A stretch of 64,000 bases of DNA from Heterodera schachtii (Eukaryota; Nematoda; Chromadorea; Rhabditida; Heteroderidae). The notes under the pieces were generated by a model, which did no database searches, was not told the DNA's origin, and saw only the letters and a list, made by a program, of their open reading frames with translations. Shown here piece by piece: positions 21,560-31,419 of the stretch; position 1 is the stretch's first letter; each line of letters opens with the position of its first letter. The DNA lies in contig SIJG01000006.1 of the NCBI GenBank assembly GCA_023374025.1, forward strand, positions 1,131,814 through 1,195,813. Direction: 5' to 3'. A program made the position numbers and the translations under genes.

Positions 21560-21830
21560 ATTGAAGAAGAAAAAGCTAACAATGAGAATGAGGAGGATGA
21601 AGAAGGGGGAAAGGAAGCCGAAAAGGTAAAGGAAAAGCCAAAATGGAAGCAAAGTCAATTCACACTGTCCATCGAAAGCAACGGAAAAGTGGTGGGAAAA
21701 CAAAAAACGAATTCAAAAGTGCCAACAAAATGTTAAGCGAAGTAATTTCGAATTGGCACATGGATATTGTAAGAACATCCACCGATGCCGAAGGTTTTGC
21801 TGATCAAAATCTATCAGAAAATTTGGTACT
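21560..21830 (+). pseudogene. Copied fragment of the RhoGAP PX-domain exon
   Basis: It closely matches 52630-53045 of the RhoGAP gene: the acidic Glu/Lys coding stretch, TTCACACTGTCCATCGAAAG, then CCAACAAAATGTTAA and GAAGTAATTTCGAATTGGCA. It skips roughly 120 bp of the source, from the middle of the Leu-His-Arg-Cys PX segment to GCCGAAGGCTTTACTGATC. No other RhoGAP exon is found nearby. It abuts a foldback element at 21852, so it may be a fragment carried or left by transposition. Confidence 0.8.
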
Positions 21831-21851
21831 TATATGGTTCGTACCCCCCGA

Positions 21852-23352
21852 AGCGGGTCAGTTCCGTCTAGCCAGTTCCGTCTGGCCAGTTCCGTCTCGC
21901 CAGTTCCGTCTGGGGCCGGTTCCGTCTCGGGCCAGTTCCGTCTGGCCGGTTCCGTCTCGCCAGTTCCGTCTCGCCAGTTCCGTCTGGGGCCGGTTCCGTC
22001 TGGCCAGTTCCGTCTCGCCAGTTCCGTCTAGGGCCGGTTCCGTCTCGGGCCAGTTCCGTCTGGCCGGTTCCGTCTGGCCAGTTCCGTCTCGCCAGTTCCG
22101 TCTTAGTAGTAAAAGGGCCGGTTCCGTCTCAAATATTTTTGGACCCAAATTTTTTTAAATTTCAGAATGTGAACAGAAAGTTGAGATATAATTAAAAGTA
22201 CAGCCAAAAATATGCACGAAAAGTAGCCAAAATATGCAAATATGCACAAAAATCTCGAAATATGCAAAAATATGCAAATAAAAGTATCGATTTTTATACG
22301 CAAACACAAAAAAAGAACGTGTTTTTCCTATTATTTATAGCATGGAGAAGGCAGGAAAAAAAATACATTTGCATGTTTTTGGCAGCCCTGACGGAACCGC
22401 TCAGTTGGGCCGGCACGATTGGGCCGGCACGGTTGGGCCGTCACGTTTGGGCCGGCACGGTTGGGCCCCAGCATGATTTTCCATGATAGCTTTTTTCTTT
22501 GGCATCCAAATCCAACAATCTTGGTATCATTCGAAAGCTCTTAACATGCTCTATTAGCCATACAAAAAGCGGATAGATTTTAAAGCGTGGAAAAATTTTT
22601 ATTAAGAAAAAACTTCAAAATTTCGAGTTTTTTGCAATTTTCATGTATAAATTTTTTGGTATTTGTCTAATCGCGAAGCAATAGCATAGAAAAAGTTTCT
22701 AAATACAGTAAGCTTTCGAATGATACCAACTTTGTTGGATTTGGATGACAAAGAAAAAAGTTGTAGAAAGTTATAGTGGAAAAATATGCTGGGGCCCAAT
22801 CGTGCCGGCCCAAACGTGACGGCCCAACCGTGCCGGCCCAATCGTGCCGGCCCAACTGAGGTAGACCGAGCCCTGATATTTAATATGCCTAATATTTTTG
22901 GGTGTTAAAAAGTAAAAACTGCCAAAATATAAAAACCTCAAAATAGGTGTTAAAAAGTTTCAATTTAGGGGTGTAAAATAACAAAATTTTTGAGGAAATT
23001 TTTCATTTCTCAGGGGTGTAAGTGCTGGACACATTAAGGCTGTTAAATTTCCTGAAACGAGGACCAAGACTGAGAATCCCGAGCAGAATTACTGGACATT
23101 TGCAATGTTAAATTCATTTCAAAGAATTTTTTATTTTCGAATATACTTTTAATTAACCACAACTTCCCTTTTAAAAAACCAGGTATATTTAGGCTGAGGT
23201 AGGCTGCGAAGTAAAAGAATTTATACTTTTTTTTTCTAAATTAGTTATTGATTTTAAAAAATTTGAGTCCAAAAATATTTGAGACGGAACCGGCCCTTTG
23301 AGTACTAAGACGGAACTGGCGAGACGGAACTGGCCAGACGGAACTGTTTTTC
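21852..23352. mobile_element. Large foldback element with minisatellite arms
   Basis: The left arm (21852-22160) is an array of CCAGTTCCGTCT(G/C)G units ending in GGTTCCGTCTCAAATATTTT. The right arm (23255-23352) is the inverted equivalent (AAAATATTTGAGACGGAACC, then GACGGAACTGGC units). The interior is AT-rich, with repeated ATATGCAAA motifs and a second nested inverted-repeat element. No transposase frame is present, so it is non-autonomous. Ends and target duplication are not certain. Confidence 0.75.
22400..22860. mobile_element. Nested foldback element, GGGCCGGCACG arms
   Basis: It starts CTCAGTTGGGCCGGCACG and ends with the inverted form. Each arm holds four to five units of GGGCCGGCACG(A/G)TT. 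The inner parts also pair: TCCAACAATCTTGGTATCAT on the left, and its complement near 22720-22745. The whole 460 bp can fold on itself. It lies inside the larger element 21852-23352. Confidence 0.8.
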
Positions 23353-23640
23353 TGGGTCGCTGATCAGTGATCACAAATATGACATTCATTTCGAATAATT
23401 CCAAGACCCGAATTCGAACAAAAGTCGAAAATTTATTTTTTCGAATTTCGAATTTTTCGTCTAAAAATGCTTAAACATACGGAAACAAACTGAAAGCTAT
23501 CCACTCATGCAATAAAAGGTCATTAAACTATTTTTAGACTAAAAATTCAAAAAAAAAATTTCGACTTTGTTCGAATTCAGTTCCGGCTTTTGGAATTATT
23601 CGAAATGAAGGTCATATTCATGATCATCGACCCCGAAAAC
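23346..23640. repeat. GGGTCGCTGATCA-family inverted repeat, copy 1
   Basis: It begins TTTCTGGGTCGCTGATCA, then GACATTCATTTCGAATAATT and ACCCGAATTCGAACAAAA. The right end is the approximate inverse (TTCGAATTCAG ... AATTATTCGAAATGAAGGTC). Related copies lie near 38655-38915 and 39685-39890. It looks like a MITE family. Confidence 0.65.
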
Positions 23641-23912
23641 TCATAATAAGGTATTTTATACGATTTAAAAAAAATATTTCTCAAAACGGGGGGTGGGGGG
23701 TACAAACCAAGGTACCTATTACTGAAAATTTGGAGTAGTAACTTAGCAATTATGCTAAATAGTCAAAAGAATTATGGAACAGAATATCAATTATTAAGTG
23801 ACTTTATTTCCAACGGATAGTTAAATTTGTCAATTAATACAATACGATCACATGAACGCTTATTTACATATTGTTCCAGCACATTAACAGGAGCTCATCT
23901 TTTAGAAATGAT

Positions 23913-24761
23913 CTAGTAAAGGCACCACACATTCTTAGCACGGATTTCTTCTTGCTGCCGCTCGTTCAGGTCGCATTCGACGTTGAGCATCGCCCGGATT
24001 TGCTCCAGCGTTTTCCCCTTGACGAGCGAAGCCAACGAGTGAGTGCAGTAGAGATACTTGGACAAGCAAAATGAGGCAATCAGTAAAAGAATGAACAGTG
24101 CCAATAAACTCACAAGCGAATTTATGCACAGGAAATTGCTCGCTTGCACAAGGTCCATCAACATGTCTGGCTGGATCTGCAAAGATGCAAATTAATCCCG
24201 GACATTCACGGAAATTACAACCGCAACATACGTCGAAGAAATTTCTCTCGAAATCGTTGTAAATAAGTGGAATTCGCTCATTCGTTCTCGGATCCTGAAA
24301 CAAAATTTCTATTCTAATTACGTAGAGGAGCATTGAAGTCACCGTGCGAACAACCGGATCGTCCTTTCCTTAAAAATTAGTGGCTTTTCTCATCTAAATT
24401 CAATGAAACTGCAATTGACCGTTGCGATGTCCCATCCAGTCGACCACTTTGATGAAAACCTCTCCGGGAACGATTTCCATAGAAAACACATAATCAGCCG
24501 GAATTTCATTGGAAGAAAAGGCATGAATCTGACAAGTAATTTGGTGAATGAAGTATGAACAGTCAAATGACACCTTCCAAAAGTCAGTGAATGTCTTGGA
24601 CTGCAGCAACAGATAGAAAGGCACGTTGATAAGGTCGCCGTCTCTGCATTTGCAAGCGATCTGTAAATACGAAAATACACAACAACTTAATGATTTGAAA
24701 TTAATGTCTAAAAAGTAAATCTCACATTTTTTTGGAGAAGTTCTTGTGGGTAGGCCGACAT
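23913..24761 (-). CDS. SKP1-like protein (skr family)
   Basis: SKP1 links F-box proteins to cullin in SCF ubiquitin ligases. Exons 24761-24726, 24660-24574, 24528-24420, 24368-24322, 24294-24232, 24176-24114 and 24056-23913 give 182 residues in phase. The BTB-like part reads IACKCRDGDLINVP ... SMEIVPGEVFIKVVDWMGHR, NGKDDPVV. The SKP1 C-terminal part reads IPLIYNDFERNFFDI, MLMDLVQASNFL, then HSLASLVKGKTLEQIRAML and RQQEEIRAKNVWC. The unspliced 57-nt intron 24113-24057 happens to encode a hydrophobic stretch and mimics a membrane helix; splicing restores the family alignment. The start Met is the first in the transcript. The upstream CGTTTCAG could be a spliced-leader acceptor. No signal peptide. 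Confidence 0.88.
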
Positions 24762-24911
24762 TAATGTGAGGAAATAGGGTATATGTACAGAAGATGGAAT
24801 GAGCCTGAAACGAGGCCAAAAAGTGAACAAATAAATAAGGAATAGAAATTTAAAAAATTCAAATGAAGAGGAAAAAAATGAAAACTGCGGACTGATGAAC
24901 CGAAAACACTT

Positions 24912-24920
24912 CTTTTATAG
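24912..24920 (-). promoter_or_regulatory. TATA box (CTATAAAAG) of the SKP1-like gene
   Basis: A consensus TATA motif on the minus strand about 150 bp above the first Met at 24761. No ATG lies in between on that strand. Confidence 0.5.
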
Positions 24921-25150
24921 TAAGGGTAAGGGATAGTCGATTTGCCTTGTCCTTGTTACTAAATTCAAAAAACAATTCGCCAAAACCTAAATTAAATGGC
25001 CGTTTTTCCACTTTTTCCGGCAACTGGTATAATCCCGGAATCCCGGTCTGTCCTGTATTCTTGTATTAGGTATCACCCACAATCACTAGTTGTTTTGGAA
25101 CTTTTTTAAATTTTTATTTAATTTTATATTAAAACAGTTCATATTATTGT

Positions 25151-25423
25151 ATGGTTGGTCGTGTTCAGCATTCAACAGCATTTAAAGTTCGAAAGTGGTT
25201 CAGCGTCTTCGTTTGGCCCGTTTTTGTTATCAGTTATATCCTTGGCGACAAATACCAATATTGGCAATTGAAAACCGGGAGACGAAAGAACCTTTTTGAC
25301 GAATTCGCATTTCTTCAGGTTAATGCGGTCAGCATTTTGTTGCCTAATAATTTTACATTTTAGGAGGCACAAATTCGAGAGCAAAAGGCACTTTATAACA
25401 GTCCGTACGGGCCGAGAGCCTGA
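25151..25423 (+). CDS. Small single-pass membrane protein, probably mitochondrial
   Basis: Two exons, 25151-25318 and 25364-25423, with a 45-nt GT-AG intron, give 75 residues. A short basic N terminus (MVGRVQHSTAFKVRKW) precedes one hydrophobic helix (VFVWPVFVISYIL). A polar, basic/acidic tail containing YQYWQLKTGRRKNLFDEF and ALYNSPYGPRA ends at TGA. The layout resembles accessory subunits of respiratory complexes or their assembly factors, but no family is recognised. Only 32 nt separate its stop from the ATG of the next gene on the same strand, so both are likely on one transcript. Confidence 0.7.
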
Positions 25424-25455
25424 GCAAACACACCGTTTTTTGGATTTATCTGTCA

Positions 25456-25776
25456 ATGGGCACCTTCACCCTTAAATATTTCTTCAAAAAGGCCGTTCTT
25501 GAGCGCCCGTGGTACTTTTTCCCCGCCTTTATCACCATTAGTTGGCTTGGTGTGTTTGATTCACATAAATTGTTAATTTCTTCTTTGATCACTGCAATCC
25601 ATTATCTTTTTGACAATTTAACTTTTTTCAAATAGAACAAATTTTGTTTAGAATATTCCTACTATAAACACGGTCAATGGAAGATTGGAATGATGAAGGG
25701 ACACAGCAAAATGTGGAGAGAACGCCGTGAAGAAATCTTACGCTGGGACCCAAATGCCGACCTGTGGAAATATTAG
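25456..25776 (+). CDS. Small single-pass membrane protein with WKIGMMKGHSKMW motif
   Basis: Two exons, 25456-25549 and 25652-25776, join in phase to 72 residues. N-terminal MGTFTLKYFFKKAVLERPWY leads into one helix (FFPAFITISWLEYSYY). An amphipathic charged tail (MWRERREEILRWDPNADLWK) follows, ending in Tyr. The architecture fits a small inner-mitochondrial-membrane subunit, such as a complex I or ATP synthase accessory protein. That is inference from size and charge pattern. It follows the 25151 gene by 32 nt. Confidence 0.7.
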
Positions 25777-25967
25777 AGAGGAGGACGAATTGGACAGACT
25801 TTTTCGATCGGACTTTTAGGCGCCACTGATTTGATTTGTTCTTTAAAAATGATAAAAACAATTGTTTGTGCTTTTGGATACAATGTCCTCATCGAAATTT
25901 TGGCGATTTTCTTTGATTTCTTAAATAAATTTGCTGACTGATTCCATGTTCTATTTTTTGTTCACCA

Positions 25968-26272
25968 ATGCTTCCGCTGACACCAGCAAAAAGATTCGTC
26001 TCCAAAAAGCATTGTGTCGATTCAATTCGATGGCTCTCTCTCCAAAGGACGACTTTTGCGAAGACAATTCCGGTGGTTTTTGCTTCACTTATCCCATGCT
26101 TTCTATTTTCTTAATCTGGGTAAATGCCATTCAGCCCGGTCCGCTTCTGTTTTCCCATGTTTATTTGCCGGAACGGACGCCGGACGGACAGCCGCAGCGC
26201 AAACCGTCCGAACACCCGGACTTTATGGTGGGTACGGGCGAACAATCACTTCCCTTCTGTGGTGGCATCTGA
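25968..26272 (+). CDS. Probable small mitochondrial protein with N-terminal presequence
   Basis: Exons 25968-26072 and 26135-26272 join in phase to 80 residues (GT-AG intron of 62 nt). The N terminus (MLPLTPAKRFVSKKHCVDS, then IRWLSLQRTTFAK) is basic and hydroxylated with no acidic residue in the first 18, like a mitochondrial targeting sequence. The rest (FSHVYLPERTPDGQPQRKPS ... FMVGTGEQSLPFCGGI) is not recognised. An alternative unspliced frame covers the same region but stops without clear features. A third same-strand small gene in 1.1 kb suggests an operon-like cluster. Confidence 0.5.
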
Positions 26273-26588
26273 CAATTGAAACCTAAAAATTGTCTTTTTT
26301 CTTGTTTGTTTTTTCCCTTTGCTGTCACTTAATTTCCCAAAATCTAACATTTTTGAAGTTTTCTACAAAAAAGCCATTTTATCAAAAACTTAATATTCTA
26401 CGGAATTAAGTCATCCGGCGGTGCCGATAAATACCGATTGTGAATTTTTCTAAAATTTTTAATTTTTCTTAAAATTGAAAAAATGGGAAACGAAAATTTA
26501 GTTTTAAAAATTTTTTCCAGGTGGAAAAATAGTTCACCCATTTTAAAAATTGCACCAACTATAGAAGCGATTTTAGAAATACGATTTC

Positions 26589-27703
26589 ATGGCGGATCCC
26601 GAATTTGAAAAACCACCGCCGCCGGTCGAACTTTTGCTTCTTGAGGATATAAAAGGTATTTCGGAAATACATAAACGAAAACTTTGTATTAAACTATAGA
26701 CCTTGGCGAAAAGTTTGACATTGTCAAAGTGTCCGCCGAAGTCGCGCGTTGGGATTTGCTGCTGAAGCGAAGGGCGGTGTACGCGTCGCCGTTCAATTTG
26801 AAATATTACGCGGAGAAGAGAAAGGCAACAAATTGTGGAGGGATATTAGGGATATTTGGATTGGTTGTGCCAATGCCAAAAGGGTAGAAATGCCAATCAC
26901 CGGACATTGTTGTTGGAAAAATTCTTCCTTAACTTTCAGAAGTATCTGGCCGAAATGGAAAGTCGTGTGCGCATTCCGCTCGATTTGCTCAAAATGTCGG
27001 CACTTCTCATGAGCCAAATTTTGCCTGTGACCGTTTCCGCGGACGTTGAGTGGACACTGAGCAGTGAGATGCTGATCAACTCCACCCAGAGCTTGGTAAG
27101 AACCCAATTACCTTCCGAATCTCAAAGTTAGGGCTGCCAATTTTTGACTAAATGTGTCGACAATTTACCTGTTCCTTAAAAAAATTTCAATGACTATGAC
27201 GAGCAAATAAAATGTGTCACAAACTTTTTAGGGTTTGTACATAACCGAGCCGGGCATCATCCATTTGGACAATGTGTCGACACTCAATGGGCCCGACCCG
27301 AACATTGAGGGCCGTCTGTTCCGTTTTTACATCACGGTGAATCACAGTCCATTTTCAAAGTTTGTTTTCAATTTCCAAAATGTTCAGCTTAATGGCCAAA
27401 TGATTGTCCCAATGATTGGCCGCATCACTCACATTTCGGTCTATGACTCAACAAAGGTGCAATTTTGAGTTATCATTTTTACTTTGCCTTTTTCATTTTG
27501 CAATTTTTCAGAGTCTTTTCCCGACTGATGACAAACAAATGGACCGAATTGACAATGAACTGCTTGCAAAGTTTGGCCTTACCACAGAGAGCGTTTTCTA
27601 TTCGTCCCGTGGACTCGACGACATTTTGGCAGCGGAGGGCGGAATTGGGGCATTTATGGCAAAAAGACGGGAAAAAAACGAAGAAAGGGGAGAGGAAAAG
27701 TGA
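26589..27703 (+). CDS. Unrecognised conserved-looking 267-residue protein
   Basis: Five exons (26589-26655, 26700-26863, 26940-27095, 27232-27456, 27512-27703) join in phase with GT-AG introns to 267 residues. It opens MADPEFEKPPPPVELLLLED. Then come a basic segment (LLLKRRAVYASPFNLKYYAE), a helix-like stretch (YLAEMESRVRIPLDLLKMSA) and a beta-rich part (YITEPGIIHLDNVSTLN, GRLFRFYITVN, NVQLNGQMIVPMIGRITHIS). The tail is charged (KRREKNEERGEEK). The clean phasing and the switch from helical to beta-rich sequence argue for a real soluble protein. I do not recognise its family. It is on the same strand as the small genes at 25.1-26.3 kb. Confidence 0.75.
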
Positions 27704-30700
27704 CCAAAGACCAATTGTTTTGTTTTATTTTTTACAATTATAAATTTAAATCCTGGATTGTCAGATTAATCCAATTTTATTTTGGTCAATTGGCCGTGGG
27801 TATTCATTTATTGGGAATTTTAACTTAATCCGTTAGGTTTTGAAAATGGATTTGCGCCCGTTCATTTGCTGTCCATGCCCTTTCGTCGTCCATTTGTTCA
27901 TCATTTAATCTCATATTTCCCGCATTCTTTGTTTCCCCTTCCCTTTCCTTCGGATTTTCCGTCCCGCAGGGGTCAACGGAAAAAAGGCAAAAATTGTAAA
28001 AAAAAAAGGAGGGGAGGGAGGGCAAAAGGTGCCATCCTTCGGCCGACCCTTTGCTTATGCAATTTAATTTGACTCCTCGAGAAAATCCCCGCTGGGGAGG
28101 ACGACGGCACAGACACACAACAAATGAAACGAATTACATTATGTGCACATAATTAGGGTTTTCATTCGGAAAAAGGGCACAAAAACGGACGGCCGATTCG
28201 ACCGAAAGGGGAAAAAGGGACAACAAAAAAAGGGGGGGGGGACAAAACCAAAAAGAAAGAGAGAGAAAGAACGGAGCGCCGACATTTCAATTGTCAGTCA
28301 GACCCACCGATTTTTCGAATTTTAATCAAATTATTTATGATTAAATTACCCCCCCCCCCCCTCCAAATGGTAATTTGATCCGCTTAATCCTCCGCCCCTT
28401 TCCCCTACGATCACTTTCTCAACCATCCCAACTTAGTCGTTGTTTTCCAATCTTCTTCTTTCCTCCGCTGTTATTATTCCATTGGAATATTTTCGGTAAA
28501 ATTCCCTTTCGCCGAATTGTGCCGTCCTCGGAGATCCCTCCTCAGCTGGCCCAACGGAGATTATTAGCATATTATGTGCCGTTGGGTGGCGAGCAGTGGG
28601 TGACGCGGAGGAAAGCTCATCATCATCGGCACCGGCGGGGGGGGGGGATAATTTTGTGGGATGCCTCCGGGCACCTTCCCCCCCCCCCCCCCGTCGCCCC
28701 AGGGGAAACACTTTGGCGGGGTTTTGGGGAAGGAAAGGGGCGACCGACGCATCTCAGCGAAATTAGTTTTTTATGTGCTAAAGTATTTTTGGCAAATTTA
28801 ACTTTTTAAATTTGACAAATATTCAAATTCTGAAAATTTATTTGTTGGTCGAAATCGGATGGATGGAAAATATTTTAATAATTCATTTTAAAAATTAATG
28901 CCAACGAAATGCCATGGCATTCTCTGCAAATTCTCTGTTGGAAGATCGAGAATTATGCAAATTACAAGGGCATAACAGCACAGAAAATTTGAGGGCGGGG
29001 GCGAGGGAGGTACGGTAAAAGAAGGGACTATCCATGGCATTGGGCATTATTGGCACGGCACACAAATCAAATGGATTCATTTTTCATCGGACGGACCCCC
29101 GCGGGGGGCAATTGGCAAACGAAAGCAGTGCCAGAGGCAACACATGTGGAACAATTTGGCAGGCAAATTGGGTGACAGATTCAATCGGACGATGAAAAAG
29201 TGGCACTGTCGAGAAAAGAGAAGGACGAAGGGGACGAGAAGGAGAAGAAAAGGGCAAAAGGAAGAAGAGAATGGCATTTTTAAGAGAGGAATAATTGGCA
29301 AAAGTGGAAATGATGAGAAGGGATGGCATATTCATAAGCAATGCCATCAATTTGCTAATGCAATGATTTGTTTTTTTTCTTTTTTATAAAATAAATTTCG
29401 GCATTTTGGCCTCCCCCCCCCAACTGAAAAAATTTCTGAGAAATCGAATGAGAATCATTTTTGACTTTGTTTCGTTCAAAATTTCGAAAGTCAAATGCCA
29501 AATTTAATTCTCCCTATTTTTGAACTTTTCTAAATTCGCCCATTTCAAAATGAATAAAATCCTCCGAATTGTCCAACACAATTCTCTGCTGCTGGCCCCT
29601 CACCCTCCAAATTCACTTCATCATCCAATGTTTTGTCCTCTTCCGCCAGCTGACAATCGTCCGTCCCCCCCCCCCCCCCCGGCGCTCATCCCCCGCAGCA
29701 CAGCAATAATTAAGGACGGATTACACGGCACAACCCAACCGAGCGGACCAACCAATTCTCGACGGCACCATTCCCTGGGGGCAGCAGAACAAGCGGCGGA
29801 CGGGCCAGGATTGGACGGGGCCATTCCCTGCTCATAAAAACCCAATCGTCTTGGACAACGATTTGGGGGGGGGGGGGAATTTGTGTGTTGGCGAAAGATT
29901 GGCAAGCACAAAATGAATTGATGGGCCTGTTTTGGATTGGAAAAACAGCGGGGACAAAGGGGGGGGGGGGAAAGTGATGGGGCGGGGGACAATGAAGGAA
30001 GGGGTCGAGAGTCGGTTTCGAAGACAATCGCCGATTTTGCCAATTTAAACATTTCGACCGAATTCTCTTTGATTTTCCGTTTGCTTTCGTTTTTAAATCT
30101 TTTCTCAATTGGCTAAGCCCATAAAACCGTAATGATCAGCTTCCTTCCGCCGCTTGTCAAGCTGCTGCTGAAAAGAAAGCATAATTCGCAGTCCGTTGCT
30201 TTCTTAGAATGGATAAACAAATTTTTGTGCCGCCGCGGGGGGGGGGGGGGGGGGGGGGGCGAAGGCATGAAATTTGAGACGGTCGCCCCGGGGGAGGCGG
30301 CGATGTCCGCCGCCAATGACAATGGCCAAATTCGGCGCCGGAAGACTTTTCGCTGTCGTTCAATTCAAATTTTACATTTTTTAAATTTATTTTTGCAATG
30401 ATTTTAATTGCCTTTGCCATTATTTTTCATCTTTTTTTCGGCACAGTATTCGAAAAATGAAAGCTTTTAGCAGCATAATTCCGTAAAATACTTGCCAAAT
30501 GTGCTAAAATTCCTTCACAGTGGGCGTGGCCTTTGGCGAAATGTGTGCCCGCCGCGGGGAAGGATTTCGGCATGCCGTGATATTATCGTGCTCATCGCGG
30601 CCGCCGCCGCTGGCGAGGGCAGCAGCCAATCGGCGCCACCTTTGGGGCGGAGTCGGCGGCAGCCATTGGAAGGGACGGGGCAAAAGTCCATTCGATTGCG

Positions 30701-31086
30701 GCATTTGGCCAACAAAGTCGGGATTCTCGAGCCAAGTCGTAGCAGCAAAAAGCTAACAAATATCAAAGCAAAGCAAAACCAATTCACAACACTTTTTTAT
30801 GGTATCCTTACTATTTCATATTTCTATTTAATTTTCATTTTTCCATTTGTTTCGTTTTTAATAGTTCCCCCCCCCCCATAAATTGTGCCGTTTTCTCAGA
30901 AACTGTCCAAGCAAATGCCAAATTCGCTCTCTCCTCCGTTTTCTTCGCCCGCCTCAAATACCTACAGTAGTCGATCAGCAAAGCACAGTATCAACCGTCT
31001 TCTGCTGGCGACCACAAAACAAAAGCATACGAAGTTAGACAAATTTTCGAAGGAAAAAATATCGCACCAATACAATAATTTTATTA

Positions 31087-31419
31087 ATGAACGACAAATT
31101 CAGGGGCAATTCGGACGAAGTCAAAAGCAATGACGGGGAAAGCAAAACGGGAAATGGCACAGCCAAAGGGATGCCAAGTGCCGAAATGGACCGCGAAAGT
31201 GCCGAACAATTAAACCGTGAAGCTGACCAAACTACGAACAACGAAAGTGGCGAAACAAACGGCGAAAGTGACGCCATCGGTGGCCAAAATTGTGTAGCAA
31301 TGGCAACCGCCTTTTTTCTCCAGCAGAAACTGTTGCACGCTGCTGCTTCAGTTGCTGGACAAAGTGGGCAATTGGGGGGGGGGGAGATCACTTTTGCTGA
31401 TCAGCAGCAGAAGCATTGA
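31087..31419 (+). CDS. Candidate exon, Asn/Glu/Ser/Gly-rich frame
   Basis: A 110-codon frame starting MNDKFRGNSDEVKSNDGESK, with many GES/GET motifs and an Ala-rich helix (ATAFFLQQKLLHAAASVAGQ). Composition is protein-like and unlike translated noise around it, but there is no homologue and no clear splice partner. It could be an N-terminal exon of a regulator (the GFI1-like gene lies 3.4 kb downstream on the same strand) or an unrelated small gene. It contains a G run that could cause frame errors. Confidence 0.3.
   Translation: MNDKFRGNSDEVKSNDGESKTGNGTAKGMPSAEMDRESAEQLNREADQTTNNESGETNGESDAIGGQNCVAMATAFFLQQKLLHAAASVAGQSGQLGGGEITFADQQQKH

Noticed and set aside
21643..22158. 171-codon ORF with repeated QFRLASSV units
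   Set aside because: It fuses the RhoGAP exon copy with the minisatellite arm of a foldback element; the repeat frame is a by-product of a non-coding arm.
28375..28809. 144-codon plus-strand ORF crossing G and C runs
   Set aside because: The frame depends on exact homopolymer lengths and has no recognisable protein sequence.
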